Positions 31,869-41,358 of a DNA stretch of 64,000 nt are shown piece by piece. Under the pieces are notes generated by a model. The model was not told where the DNA came from and searched no databases. It saw only the letters and a program-made list of their open reading frames with translations. The stretch covers positions 1-64,000 of the forward strand of contig CABJAW010000003.1 of NCBI GenBank assembly GCA_902363665.1. The letters run 5' to 3'. This stretch comes from Lachnospiraceae bacterium (lineage in GTDB: Bacteria > Bacillota > Clostridia > Lachnospirales > Lachnospiraceae). The translations under genes and the position numbers were made by a program. Position 1 is the stretch's first letter. Every line of letters begins with the position of its first letter.

Positions 31869-34124
31869 TTACAGTGCTTTATGGCAGGTTCTTGCGATTA
31901 CGTCAAGCTGCTGCTCTTTGGTCAGGTCAATGAATTTTACGGCGTAGCCGGATACACGGATCGTGAAGTTTGCGTACTCTTCCTTCTCCGGATGGTTCAT
32001 CGCATCGATCAGTTTTTCCGTGCCAAATACGTTTACATTGAGGTGATGTGCCCCCTGTGAGAAGTATCCATCCAGTACGCGGACCAGATTTTCGGTGCGC
32101 TCTTCATCACTGTGTCCGAGCGCGTCCGGATTGATCGTCTGTGTATTGGAGATTCCATCGAGCGCATCCTCGTATGGGAGCTTTGCAACAGAGTTGAGGG
32201 AGGCGAGAAGTCCGTTTTTCTCTGCGCCATAACTTGGGTTTGCACCCGGAGAAAGCGGCTCTCCTGCTTTTCTTCCATCCGGAAGGGAACCGGTTGCCTT
32301 TCCATAAACGACGTTCGATGTGATGGTCAGGATCGAGGTCGTTGGTTCGGAATCGCGGTAGGTATGGCAGTATTTCAGCTTTTTCAGGAAGGTACGCAGC
32401 AGAAGAACGGCAAGATCGTCTGCACGGTCATCGTCGTTTCCGTAGCGCGGGAAGTCGCCCTCTACCTCAAAGTCCTTTGCAATGCCGTTTTCGTCGCGGA
32501 TGACCTTTACTTTTGCGTACTTGATCGCACTTAAGGAATCTACGACGTGTGAGAAGCCTGCGATACCGGTTGCAAACGTACGTCTCACATCGGTGTCAAT
32601 CAGAGCCATTTCAGCTGCCTCGTAATAATATTTATCGTGCATGTAGTGGATCATGTTCAGAGTGCCCACATACAGATGAGCCAGCCAGTCGAGCATCACA
32701 TCGTATTTTTCAATGACTTCATTGTAATCAAGGTACTCAGAAGTGATCGGCTGATATTTCGGCGCGACCTGATCACCGGTTTTCTCATCCACACCGCCGT
32801 TGATCGCGTACAGCAGGCATTTTGCGAGGTTTGCACGTGCGCCGAAGAACTGGATTTCTTTTCCGGTCTCGGTTGCAGATACGCAGCAGCAGATAGAATA
32901 ATCGTCGCCCCATACCGGACGCATGACGTCATCGTTTTCGTACTGGATCGAGCTCGTCGTAACAGAAATGTGAGCCGCATAGTCCTTGAAGTTCTTCGGA
33001 AGCCTGGAGGAATACAGAACGGTGAGGTTCGGCTCCGGAGACGGTCCCATGTTCTCAAGGGTATGCAGGAACCGGTAGTCGTTCTTTGTTACCTGGGAAC
33101 GTCCGTCCATACCCATACCTGCGACCTCAAGGGTTGCCCATACCGGGTCACCGGAGAACAGCTGGTTGTAGGACTCAATTCTTGCAAATTTTACCATGCG
33201 GAATTTCATAACCATATGGTCGATCAGCTCCTGTGCCTCTTTTTCAGTCAGGGTGCCGTTTTCAAGATCACGCTCAATGTAGATGTCGAGGAAAGTAGAA
33301 ACACGGCCAACACTCATTGCTGCGCCGTTCTGAGTCTTGATCGCAGCGAGGTATCCGAAATACAGCCACTGAACAGCCTCTTTTGCATTCTTTGCCGGCT
33401 TGGAAATGTCGTAGCCGTAGGCCTGGGCCATCTCTTTCATCTGCTTTAACGCGCGGATCTGCTCTGCGATCTCCTCGCGCAGCTGGAAATCACCGCGGCG
33501 CATGCCCTGCCGGTTGGTTGCTGCAAAATCATCCTGCTTTGCTTCGATCAGGTAATCGATGCCGTACAGAGCGACGCGGCGATAGTCGCCGACAATTCGG
33601 CCGCGACCGTACGTATCCGGCAGACCGGTCAGGATTTTGTTGTGGCGGGCTTTGAGCATTTCCGGTGTGTAGATATCAAATACACCCTGGTTGTGTGTTT
33701 TGTGATATTTTGTAAAGATCTCATGCAGGAGCGGATTCGGTTTGTAGCCGTACATCTCACAGGATTTCTCTGCCATCTTGATACCGCCGTACGGCATGAA
33801 AGCACGTTTCAGCGGTTTGTCTGTCTGAAGGCCGACTACCTGTTCAAGATCCTTAAGGCTCTCATCAATGTAGGCCGGGCCGTATGCTGTGATGGAAGTA
33901 ACAACATCTGTTTCCATATCCAGTACGCCGCCCTTTGCCCGCTCTTCTTTCTGGAGTTCCTGAAGTCTGCCCCAAAGCCTGTCCGTTGCCTCGGTCGGTC
34001 CCTCGAGGAAGGAATCATCTCCGTCGTACGGAGTGTAGTTGTTCTGAATAAAATCACGGACGTCTACGCCTTCTTTCCAGAGTCTTCCGGAAAAACCATT
34101 CCACTGTTCAAATTCTTTTTTCAT
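31869..34124 (-). CDS. pflB: Pyruvate formate-lyase (formate C-acetyltransferase)
   Basis: A 751-residue glycyl-radical enzyme that splits pyruvate plus CoA into acetyl-CoA and formate. The active-site cysteine pair lies in [10 protein letters not shown] (near residue 420; three Cys occur in a row). The glycyl-radical loop is [12 protein letters not shown] about 25 residues from the C-terminus. Length matches the family. ATG at 34124 follows GAAAGGAACAGATCCC. It is expressed from a promoter about 170 bp upstream with a long leader. Confidence 0.97.
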   Translation of the reverse strand: MKKEFEQWNGFSGRLWKEGVDVRDFIQNNYTPYDGDDSFLEGPTEATDRLWGRLQELQKEERAKGGVLDMETDVVTSITAYGPAYIDESLKDLEQVVGLQTDKPLKRAFMPYGGIKMAEKSCEMYGYKPNPLLHEIFTKYHKTHNQGVFDIYTPEMLKARHNKILTGLPDTYGRGRIVGDYRRVALYGIDYLIEAKQDDFAATNRQGMRRGDFQLREEIAEQIRALKQMKEMAQAYGYDISKPAKNAKEAVQWLYFGYLAAIKTQNGAAMSVGRVSTFLDIYIERDLENGTLTEKEAQELIDHMVMKFRMVKFARIESYNQLFSGDPVWATLEVAGMGMDGRSQVTKNDYRFLHTLENMGPSPEPNLTVLYSSRLPKNFKDYAAHISVTTSSIQYENDDVMRPVWGDDYSICCCVSATETGKEIQFFGARANLAKCLLYAINGGVDEKTGDQVAPKYQPITSEYLDYNEVIEKYDVMLDWLAHLYVGTLNMIHYMHDKYYYEAAEMALIDTDVRRTFATGIAGFSHVVDSLSAIKYAKVKVIRDENGIAKDFEVEGDFPRYGNDDDRADDLAVLLLRTFLKKLKYCHTYRDSEPTTSILTITSNVVYGKATGSLPDGRKAGEPLSPGANPSYGAEKNGLLASLNSVAKLPYEDALDGISNTQTINPDALGHSDEERTENLVRVLDGYFSQGAHHLNVNVFGTEKLIDAMNHPEKEEYANFTIRVSGYAVKFIDLTKEQQLDVIARTCHKAL

Positions 34125-34290
34125 GGGATCTGTTCCTTTCTGTGTTGTATGTCAGTACTGCGCAGGCGGCGGTGTGCCGTATGCTCCGCAAATACGGTTT
34201 TGCCGAAACGCAGCTGTATGCGCTATGACAGGATACGGTTCTGCATATCTGCCAGTCAGTTCATGAATTAGTCCGCCCTAATTCACCGAT

Positions 34291-34319
34291 ACTATAACAG
34301 AATAAAAAGCGGCGTACAA
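34291..34319 (-). promoter_or_regulatory. Promoter of pflB
   Basis: On the minus strand, TTGTAC (34314-34319) and TATAGT (34291-34296) are 17 bp apart. The leader is about 160 nt. The stretch 34125-34475 shows no other clear feature. Confidence 0.6.
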
Positions 34320-34475
34320 GACATGGATTGCATTTTTTTATCAACAATACAGTTTGTTTGAAAGAAAGTACAAGGCGGCAGAACTCTTCTTTTTTTTATG
34401 TACAAAAAAGAGTACAGAAAGGAAAATCATATTGTTTTGCAGAAAACGACGCAATGGAAACGTGCAGTATACATA

Positions 34476-36746
34476 TCAGATTTTCGTCAGTTTTGCACGA
34501 AAAGAAATACGCCGCTGTGTCTCAAGCTCGTCGAAAAGGATGATGTAAGCCATTGAATCTTCCTCTACAGCTTCTATGGTACCGTCACCGAAAATGCCGT
34601 GGCGCACACGCGTGCCCGGAGCAAAATATCTGGTATCAGCGTCGGACTGAAGGAAACGGCTGTTTAAGGCAATGTAAGATCTGGCATCTGCAAGCAGCTG
34701 GTGGGACGGCTGTTCCGTGAAGGTAAGAAGTGACGGATCGATATCCATCAGAAAACGGGACGGATAGCGCGGTGAGCCGTCGAAATTGCGCCCTTCCGCA
34801 TCGGAGAGATAAAGCCGGTCTCTGGCACGCGTCAGGGCGACAAAACAGAGACGGCGCTCCTCTTCCATTCCCTGTATGGTACGCGTTTTTCTGGAAGGAA
34901 AAATACCTTCATTCATGCCGCATAAAAAAACACATGGAAACTCCAGCCCTTTTGCCGTGTGGACGGTCATGAGCTTTACTTTGTCCCCTGTTCCGGCTGC
35001 ATCGCTGGTAGTAAAGAGCGCCGCGTGTGCCAGATAATTTTCTAGTGTCAGTTCTTCACCGCAGGATACTTCATACTCATGAACGGACTGTTTCAGTTCC
35101 GCGAGGTTGTCAAGGCGTTCCTGGCTGCCTTCCGTACGCAGCATGCATTCATAACCGCTCTCATCAAGGATGGCGCTCAGCACTTCGGAAACGGGGCGAT
35201 TCTGGTAATCGGAAGAAAACCTCTCGATCAGGGAGACAAATTCAGCTGCTGCAGTATTGTGAAAAATCTCATGCTCCAGGTTTTGTTTCAGTGCCTCATA
35301 TAAGGAAAGATTTTGGGCTGCGGCTATCTCCTGCAGAAATTTCCGGCGGCGTTCACCGAGGTTGCGTTTCGGCACATTGGAGATGCGCAGGAATGAAAGA
35401 TCGTCGTGATACGCGATCATGCGAAGGTAACAGAGTGCATCCTTGATTTCCATTCGCCCGAAAAAGGAGACGCCGCTGTAGATCGTGTAGGGAATCTCTT
35501 TTTTCAGAAGCTGTTCCTCTACGGAACGCGTCAGATAATGCGCACGGTAGAGGACAGTCATATCCTTCCATGGCATTCCTTCTTCGTGCAGAGATTCCAT
35601 CTGCGCCGTGATCCAGTCAGCTTCCGTTTCTGCCGTTTTGGCATGGTGGCACAGAACCGGAGCGCCGGAAGAACGCGTGGCGGTCAGGTTCTTTTTGATG
35701 CGCAGCGTATTTTTGCTGATCAGGGAATTGGCGGCTGTCAGGATCTGCGGCGCAGAACGGTAATTCTGCATCATCAAAATGGTCTTTACCTTCGGGAAAG
35801 CCTGGTCAAAATCAAGCAGATAGCGGACATTTGCGCCGCGCCATGTGTAGATGGTCTGGTCCGGATCACCGACGATGAACAGATTTTGGTGGTGCCCCAC
35901 CAGCACATGCATCAATTGATACTGGAGTGCATCGATATCCTGGAACTCGTCGATCATAACGTATTCCAGGCGTTTCTGCCACTTCAGCCGGATCTCTTCC
36001 TTCTGCTCAAAGATATAGAGGGAAAATTTGATCAGATCGTTGTAATCGAGGCCGAAGCACTTCTTTTCCTGATAGAGATAGCCGTAAAAAATGATGTCGG
36101 ACACTTTGGTGGACTGAAGGTATTTGTCCCGCAGCGCATCAAGTGGCATCTGGATCATTTCCAGATAGTAATCGGGATACCTGACGAGCTTGTACATCTC
36201 GATCATATCGCGGGCCTTTCCGAATGTCATATCGCGCAGAGTCAGACCACGTTCTTCATAGATGATCTTCAGCATGTCGTCGATATCGGAGTTGTCGAGC
36301 ACAAGGAAGCTTTTCGGATAAGAGACGGCGTGGCTGTCCTCCTGCAGGATCGAGACACAGAAGCCGTGGAATGTGTTGATATACCCGGTGTCGTTATCAC
36401 CGGTGAGCCGGTGAATGCGCCGTTGCATTTCGTTTGCGGATTTGTTGGTGAAGGTGACACAGAGAATGTTGCCCGGCAGAATGCCAAGTTCGTTGACGAG
36501 ATAAGCGAAACGTGCGGTGAGTGCGCGCGTTTTGCCGGAACCGGCACCTGCGATGACGCGGACGAACCCCTCTGTGGAGGTGACGGCATCCAGCTGAGAT
36601 GGATTCAGGCTGTTTAAAAGATCCTGCATATATGATTCCATGCAGGAGTCCTCAAAGGGATTGTTGTATGCAAGATCGTATGGATCGGTGGCTGTATCTG
36701 GAAATAAAGAGTTTTTTGGCTTTTCGTTTGCGCTATAGTTATTCAT
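34476..36746 (-). CDS. PcrA/UvrD-like superfamily 1 DNA helicase
   Basis: A 756-residue 3'-5' helicase. ATG at 36746 is preferred (AAAGGATGCC upstream); the longer frame begins inside a repeat element. Motif I is AGAGSGKTRAL near residue 62, motif II is DEFQDID, motif III GDPDQTIYTWRGA, and the C-terminal TVHTAKGLEFPCVFL and VALTRARDRLYL are intact. The C-terminus has a PcrA-like Tudor tail (FAPGTRVRHGIFGDGTI). The 60-residue lead before motif Q is low-complexity. It is a DNA repair and replication helicase of the PcrA type, though lineages with several UvrD homologues exist, so no symbol is given. Confidence 0.92.
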   Translation of the reverse strand: MNNYSANEKPKNSLFPDTATDPYDLAYNNPFEDSCMESYMQDLLNSLNPSQLDAVTSTEGFVRVIAGAGSGKTRALTARFAYLVNELGILPGNILCVTFTNKSANEMQRRIHRLTGDNDTGYINTFHGFCVSILQEDSHAVSYPKSFLVLDNSDIDDMLKIIYEERGLTLRDMTFGKARDMIEMYKLVRYPDYYLEMIQMPLDALRDKYLQSTKVSDIIFYGYLYQEKKCFGLDYNDLIKFSLYIFEQKEEIRLKWQKRLEYVMIDEFQDIDALQYQLMHVLVGHHQNLFIVGDPDQTIYTWRGANVRYLLDFDQAFPKVKTILMMQNYRSAPQILTAANSLISKNTLRIKKNLTATRSSGAPVLCHHAKTAETEADWITAQMESLHEEGMPWKDMTVLYRAHYLTRSVEEQLLKKEIPYTIYSGVSFFGRMEIKDALCYLRMIAYHDDLSFLRISNVPKRNLGERRRKFLQEIAAAQNLSLYEALKQNLEHEIFHNTAAAEFVSLIERFSSDYQNRPVSEVLSAILDESGYECMLRTEGSQERLDNLAELKQSVHEYEVSCGEELTLENYLAHAALFTTSDAAGTGDKVKLMTVHTAKGLEFPCVFLCGMNEGIFPSRKTRTIQGMEEERRLCFVALTRARDRLYLSDAEGRNFDGSPRYPSRFLMDIDPSLLTFTEQPSHQLLADARSYIALNSRFLQSDADTRYFAPGTRVRHGIFGDGTIEAVEEDSMAYIILFDELETQRRISFRAKLTKI

Positions 36747-36763
36747 GGCATCCTTTCTTAATT

Positions 36764-36924
36764 TTAACCGAGTCAAGCAAGTCCCCTGCTTCAATTGCGC
36801 GGAGCAATAAGCAGTGGGTAGGGACTTGCTTGTATCAGGAGTGGTACAAGCCACTCCTGATAAGCTGCGAAGCAGCTACTCGGTTATGAGCAAGTAGCGA
36901 AGCGGATTGCGAATATCCGCTTTG
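36764..36924 (+). repeat. Near-full copy 2 of the modular hairpin repeat
   Basis: Modules in order: AACCGAGT (36766-36773) pairing with ACTCGGTT (36878-36885); AAGCAAGTCCC pairing with GGGACTTGCTT; ATCAGGAGTGG/CCACTCCTGAT (36834-36861, perfect, 6-nt loop); GCTGCGAAGCAGC; then ATGAGCAAGTAGCG and the core hairpin AAGCGGAT/ATCCGCTT at 36900-36922. It lies just upstream of the helicase start. Confidence 0.85.
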
Positions 36925-36928
36925 ACCT

Positions 36929-36985
36929 TTTAACCGAATCAAGCAAGTCCCCCGCGCGGTTGCCAGGAGCAATAAGCAGGGGAAT
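36929..36985 (+). repeat. Partial second copy of the same repeat in tandem
   Basis: TTTTAACCGAATCAAGCAAG, then a GGAGCAATAAGCAGGGG stretch, repeat the first third of the copy at 36764. The right arm is broken (GAATTTGC instead of GGACTTGC). The gap 36747-37140 holds these two copies and, beyond 36985, no clear signal. Confidence 0.6.
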
Positions 36986-37140
36986 TTGCACGAACCTTTG
37001 TTTGGATATTTTATTCTACCATACTTTCTGTGGTTGTTCCAGCGCATATTTGAAAAATCATTTGTGTTTTGCCGGAGGATAAACAATACATGTTTGCAAG
37101 GGGATTTCCTGTCTTGACAAATAAACAGGGAAAAGATAGA

Positions 37141-37416
37141 CTAAATTTTAACTGTGCTTCGCACCATTTTCTCGACTGCCTCCTCGGTATAAAACGCCAT
37201 ATGCTGGGTCATGACGACGTTGCGGAATTGCCGCAGGTAGGCCATTTTCTGATTGGAAATGATGTCGATGCGGTGATCCACGTGCGTGATCCCCTCTTCT
37301 CCTTCCACGACGTCAAGACCGAGTGCGCCGATCTTTTCCGATTCAATCAACGGTGTTTTAATTTGTTCAAAATAAGGGCGTTCGTCGGAACGCATGCTGT
37401 AAACGGCGATTTTCAT
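37141..37416 (-). pseudogene. D-lactate-dehydrogenase-like gene with internal deletion
   Basis: A 91-residue frame with a good start (ATG 37416 behind CCAGGAGG). Residues 1-20 (MKIAVYSMRSDERPYFEQI) are the N-terminus of a D-2-hydroxyacid dehydrogenase. From about residue 28 (KIGALGLDVVEGEEG) to the end (NVVMTQHMAFYTEEAVEKMV) it is the C-terminal part, including the catalytic His. Roughly 220-250 residues in between, with the NAD-binding domain and the catalytic Arg and Glu, are missing. The join keeps the frame, so a short protein could be made, but it cannot be an active dehydrogenase. Confidence 0.8.
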
Positions 37417-37593
37417 AAGTAAAATACCTCCTGGAGCTGGTTGGTAAAAGTAAGTTAATAGTAAAATTTTTTCATGCGCATGTCAAGGATACAGTATGAT
37501 TAAGTTGCTTGTCGGGTGGTGAAATACGTACTGCTTTGCCGGAAAAAATGAAAAGAAACTACAGAAGAAACAGATAACAGAAATGAGGAAAAT

Positions 37594-39144
37594 ATGATAT
37601 TAAACGTAAAAAATTTAAGCCATGGATTTGGTGACCGCGCGATTTTTGAAAATGTCTCTTTTCGCCTGTTAAAGGGCGAGCACATCGGATTGATCGGCGC
37701 AAATGGTGAGGGAAAGTCGACGTTCATGAACATCATCACCGGAAAGCTGATGCCGGACGAGGGAACCGTAGAATGGGCAAAAAATGTCCGCGTCGGTTAT
37801 CTCGACCAGCATACGGTGCTGGAGCCCGGCATGACGATCCGTGATGTCCTGCAGTCAGCATTTGCCTTTCTTTTTGATCTGGAGACATCTATGAATCAGA
37901 TGTTTGAGCAGATGGCAGAAGCAGATGAGGAAGAGATGACGCGTCTTCTGGAAGAGACAGCGACTATCCAGGAACTTCTGGAGCATCATGATTTTTATCT
38001 GATCGATACGAAGGTGGAGGAGGTAGGACGTGCGCTCGGCCTTACGGATATTGGGCTTGACCGCGATGTGTCAGAGCTTTCCGGCGGGCAGAGAACAAAA
38101 GTCCTGATGGCAAAGCTCCTGCTGGAGAAGCCGGATATTCTGCTGCTCGATGAGCCGACGAACTATCTGGATGAAGGACATATCGAATGGCTGAAACGCT
38201 ACCTGAACGATTATGAAAACGCGTTCATCCTGATCTCGCACGATATTCCGTTTTTAAACAGTGTTGTGAATTTGATCTACCATATGGAAAACCGGTCGCT
38301 TGACCGCTATCCGGGTGATTATGACCATTTCCAGGAGGTCTATGCGATGAAAAAATCGCAGCTGGAGGCCGCCTACAACCGCCAGCAGCAGGAAATCAGC
38401 GAGCTGAAGGATTTTGTAGCGCGCAACAAAGCGCGCGTGGCGACGCGCAACATGGCGATGGCAAGGCAGAAAAAGCTGGATAAAATGGATGTGATCGAGC
38501 TTGCAAGGGAAAAGCCGAAGCCGGAATTCCATTTCCGTACGGCGCGTACGTCCGGAAAAGTCATCTTTGAGACGAAGGATCTGGTAATTGGATATGACGA
38601 ACCCCTCTCACGCGCTCTGAATATTGGCATGGAGCGCGGCGAAAAGATCGCGCTGGTCGGTGCAAACGGGATTGGAAAGACGACGCTCTTAAAAAGCATT
38701 CTCGGTCTGGTGGAGCCGTTTTCCGGAAGTGTGACGCGTGGAGACTACCAGGAGATCGGCTATTTTGAACAGGAATCCGACCAGAAAAATACGACGACCT
38801 GTATCGAGGAGATTTGGAAGCTGTTTCCGTCATGGACGCAGTATGAGGTGCGCTCTGCGCTTGCAAAATGCGGTCTGACGACACAGCATATTGAAAGCCA
38901 GGTGCGCGTCTTAAGCGGCGGCGAGCAGGCGAAGGTAAGACTGTGCAAGATCATTAATACGGAGACGAATATTCTTCTTCTGGACGAGCCGACGAACCAT
39001 CTTGACGTAGATGCCAAGACGGAACTGAAACGGGCGCTGCAGGAATACAAAGGCAGTATCCTGCTGATCTGCCATGAGCCGGAATTCTATCAGGACGTTG
39101 TGACGAAAGTCTGGAACTGTCAGGAGTGGTCACTGAAATTTTGA
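37594..39144 (+). CDS. ABC-F family ATPase
   Basis: A 516-residue protein with two ATP-binding cassettes and no membrane segments, the ABC-F layout. Cassette 1 has GANGEGKST near residue 36, signature LSGGQRTK and Walker B ILLLDEPTNYLD. The P-site linker is charged and coiled (about 240-310). Cassette 2 has GANGIGKTT, signature LSGGEQAK and LLLDEPTNHLD. It resembles the YkpA/YbiT group, which acts on ribosomes, more than the antibiotic-resistance groups. ATG 37594 follows TGAGGAAAAT. Convergent with the HNH gene; a hairpin lies between. Confidence 0.9.
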   Translation: MILNVKNLSHGFGDRAIFENVSFRLLKGEHIGLIGANGEGKSTFMNIITGKLMPDEGTVEWAKNVRVGYLDQHTVLEPGMTIRDVLQSAFAFLFDLETSMNQMFEQMAEADEEEMTRLLEETATIQELLEHHDFYLIDTKVEEVGRALGLTDIGLDRDVSELSGGQRTKVLMAKLLLEKPDILLLDEPTNYLDEGHIEWLKRYLNDYENAFILISHDIPFLNSVVNLIYHMENRSLDRYPGDYDHFQEVYAMKKSQLEAAYNRQQQEISELKDFVARNKARVATRNMAMARQKKLDKMDVIELAREKPKPEFHFRTARTSGKVIFETKDLVIGYDEPLSRALNIGMERGEKIALVGANGIGKTTLLKSILGLVEPFSGSVTRGDYQEIGYFEQESDQKNTTTCIEEIWKLFPSWTQYEVRSALAKCGLTTQHIESQVRVLSGGEQAKVRLCKIINTETNILLLDEPTNHLDVDAKTELKRALQEYKGSILLICHEPEFYQDVVTKVWNCQEWSLKF

Positions 39145-39217
39145 TGAAAAAGAGTTCACAGGGTGATAGAAAGAACGTGGGAAGGTTTAAAGAAAAGCCG
39201 GATTTTCCGGGATAAAG

Positions 39218-39246
39218 TCAGGCAGGTCTGAAAAGAACCTGCCTGA
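39218..39246. terminator. Hairpin between convergent ABC-F and HNH genes
   Basis: TCAGGCAGGT pairs perfectly with ACCTGCCTGA around TCTGAAAAG-type loop sequence. T-rich tails are short on both sides. It overlaps the region of the HNH gene stop by position and probably ends both transcripts. Confidence 0.6.
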
Positions 39247-39247
39247 T

Positions 39248-39847
39248 TTAGAGATGGAGAGCCAGAATCAAAGATCGAATCAGCTCCGGCAGATGGCAGC
39301 TCACTGCAAGGTATGCAATGAGAGCAAGCAGTGCAAGCTGGAGCAGACGGCGGATCATCCAGTAAATCTCATGTTTTCCGACGATGGCTTTTACAATCCA
39401 GATGCCTGCTTTCCTGCCCTTTTTGATATTACATCTGCGGCAGGCAGGAGCCAGGTTTCGGACATCATTTACGTTGGCGATGCCGATCAGTCTCATCCAG
39501 AAGTTGTTTCCGGTCTTTGTCATGTAGACGGGATAAATGTGATCGACGGTGAGCTTCTGGTCGGAAATGCGGCGGTGGCAGTATCGGCAGCGGTAGCCGC
39601 CAGGCGGCCGTGGGTATGCAGCAAAAAAATCACGCCGGTAGCTGCTGCTTCGCCCCCAGTTTTCCGGATAGCTGCGCTTCAGTTCGTATTTCCTGCGCCG
39701 GCAGATCCGGCGGATTTTCCGCAGTTTCCGGTCTTCCGCCTGAATCCGGTACATATTTTTGCCGGTTCGAATGACGGACGGGAAGCGTTTGAATGCCCGC
39801 CGTGGATCTTTTCTGGAATGCGGTGTGGTACAGATTTCAACATACAT
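39248..39847 (-). CDS. HNH-endonuclease-domain protein with C-terminal membrane segment
   Basis: A protein of up to 199 residues. The core has CRYCHRRI, VDHIYPV (the HNH His pair region), NDVRNLAPACRRCNIKKG, giving the CxxC...DH...CxxC pattern of a zinc-stabilised HNH fold. The N-terminal part is very basic (RKLRKIRRICRRRKYELKR). The last 40 residues are hydrophobic (LLQLALLALIAYLAV), which suggests membrane attachment, unusual for a nuclease. ATG at 39847 lies 5 bp past the dtd stop; ATG at 39754 (MYRIQAEDRK) is a plausible shorter start. The target is unknown. Confidence 0.65.
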   Translation of the reverse strand: MYVEICTTPHSRKDPRRAFKRFPSVIRTGKNMYRIQAEDRKLRKIRRICRRRKYELKRSYPENWGRSSSYRRDFFAAYPRPPGGYRCRYCHRRISDQKLTVDHIYPVYMTKTGNNFWMRLIGIANVNDVRNLAPACRRCNIKKGRKAGIWIVKAIVGKHEIYWMIRRLLQLALLALIAYLAVSCHLPELIRSLILALHL

Positions 39848-39851
39848 GGGC

Positions 39852-40301
39852 TTAGTGGAGCTTATCACTTTCCAGAACGATCGTAAATGGACCGCTGTTG
39901 CACATGGAGACCTGCATATGTGCGCCAAATACGCCGGTTTCTACGATTGGTATCTGTTTGCGGCACTCTGCGATTATGTACTCATACAGTTCCTCTGCGA
40001 GCGCTGGATTTCCTGCCTCTGTGAAGGAAGGACGGTTTCCTTTGATGCAGTTCGCATAGAGAGTGAACTGGGATACAAGGAGCAGGGATCCATCCACGTC
40101 CTTTAAGGAGAGGTTGATCTTGTCGTTCTCATCGGAAAAAATGCGGAGCCCGATCATTTTGCGGATCAGTTTGTCTGCGTCTGCCTTTGTGTCATTCGCT
40201 CCGACTCCGATCAGGACAAGATATCCTTTGCCGATCTTTCCTACGATCTGTTCCTCTACTTCAACGGAGGCATGGGTGACACGCTGTATTACAAATTTCA
40301 T
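39852..40301 (-). CDS. dtd: D-aminoacyl-tRNA deacylase
   Basis: A 149-residue DTD, which removes D-amino acids wrongly attached to tRNA. The Ser-Gln-Phe-Thr motif (VSQFTLYA near 77-84) and the Gly-Pro motif (CNSGPFTIVLES near the C-terminus, with Phe where Val is usual) are visible. ATG at 40301 follows AGAAAGGAATTCCATT. It precedes the HNH gene closely and is read from a promoter with a leader of about 110 nt. Confidence 0.95.
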   Translation of the reverse strand: MKFVIQRVTHASVEVEEQIVGKIGKGYLVLIGVGANDTKADADKLIRKMIGLRIFSDENDKINLSLKDVDGSLLLVSQFTLYANCIKGNRPSFTEAGNPALAEELYEYIIAECRKQIPIVETGVFGAHMQVSMCNSGPFTIVLESDKLH

Positions 40302-40418
40302 AATGGAATTCCTTTCTTTTGTGAAGTAAAACGGTTATATTTGCTTCCGCTGCGATTCGGAAAAGCGAATAGAATCCATTCATTTTGACAATGGGCGAAT
40401 CTGGCGGAATCATCGTAA

Positions 40419-40447
40419 ATTCTAGCATATTTTGCGCGGAAGGGCAA
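40419..40447 (-). promoter_or_regulatory. Promoter of dtd
   Basis: On the minus strand, TTGCCC (40442-40447) and TAGAAT (40419-40424) are 17 bp apart. It diverges from the TtcA-like gene. Confidence 0.5.
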
Positions 40448-40584
40448 GTACGGGCCGGGACAATTGACGGCAGGGTGTGAAAACGGATTGCAAACATCTG
40501 CATTGTGAGACACAAAAAACGTGTAAGCGTACTCAGAAAAAGAAGAAACAGGAAAACCGAAAATCTGAAAAGAGGAAAAAAGAA

Positions 40585-41358
40585 ATGAAACTGCAACGAT
40601 TATTAAGTCTGACGCGTAAGGCGATCGATGAATTTTCCATGATTGAGGAGGGTGACCGGATTGCGGTCGGCGTATCAGGAGGAAAAGACAGTCTGACACT
40701 GCTCTACGCGCTTGGAGAACTGAAAAAATTTTACCCAAAACGATTTACGGTCGAGGCGCTTACGGTCAGTCTCGGATATGAAAACTTTGATTTAAGCGGT
40801 GTGCAGGAGCTTTGCGAAAAGCTGGAGATTCCCTATACGGTTGTCAATACGGAAATTGCGAAAATTCTGTTTGAAGAGCTTCATGAGGAGCATCCGTGTT
40901 CGCTGTGTGCAAGGCTTCGAAAAGGTGCATTCAATCAGAAAGCAATGGAACTGGGATGTAATAAGATTGCGTATGCGCACCATAAAAATGATGTCGTGGA
41001 GACGTTTCTGATGTCGCTGATCCTGGAGGGAAGAATCCATACCTTCTCTCCTGTCACGCATCTTGAGCGTACCGGTCTGACGCTGATCCGGCCGCTGATC
41101 TATGTGACAGAGCCGGAGGTGAAAGGTTTTCGCTACCGTTATGATCTTCCGGTTGTGGAAAATCCGTGTCCGGTGGACGGCTACACAAACCGCCAGTATG
41201 CGAAAAATCTGATTGCATCCATGAATCAGGAGCATCCAGGAGCGCTTGAGCGGATGTTTACCGCTATTTTAAACGGTGATCTTCCTGACTGGAAGGAACG
41301 GATTCCGACGGATCGTCAGGGAAGACCACGCAGTTTTTTCAGCAATTGTTCAAAATAA
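40585..41358 (+). CDS. TtcA-like tRNA 2-thiolation ATPase
   Basis: A 257-residue PP-loop ATPase. GVSGGKDSLTLLYAL near residue 27 binds ATP, and the two central cysteines HPCSLCARLRKG near 108 correspond to the cluster-binding CxxC of TtcA, which makes 2-thiocytidine at tRNA position 32. GCNKIAYAHHKNDVVETFLM is also conserved. ATG 40585 follows AGAGGAAAAAAG. The third TtcA Cys (near 200, NPCPVDG) is present. Its last 43 bp overlap the end of the convergent pseudouridine synthase gene. Confidence 0.88.
   Translation: MKLQRLLSLTRKAIDEFSMIEEGDRIAVGVSGGKDSLTLLYALGELKKFYPKRFTVEALTVSLGYENFDLSGVQELCEKLEIPYTVVNTEIAKILFEELHEEHPCSLCARLRKGAFNQKAMELGCNKIAYAHHKNDVVETFLMSLILEGRIHTFSPVTHLERTGLTLIRPLIYVTEPEVKGFRYRYDLPVVENPCPVDGYTNRQYAKNLIASMNQEHPGALERMFTAILNGDLPDWKERIPTDRQGRPRSFFSNCSK

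Noticed and set aside
35406..36617. 403-codon plus-strand frame inside the helicase gene
   Set aside because: Antisense shadow of a clear PcrA/UvrD gene; composition rich in Ile, Asp, Val and His from reversed codons.
37594..39144. Antibiotic-resistance ABC-F protein
   Set aside because: Linker and overall pattern fit the YkpA/YbiT housekeeping type better; no evidence of resistance-type extensions.
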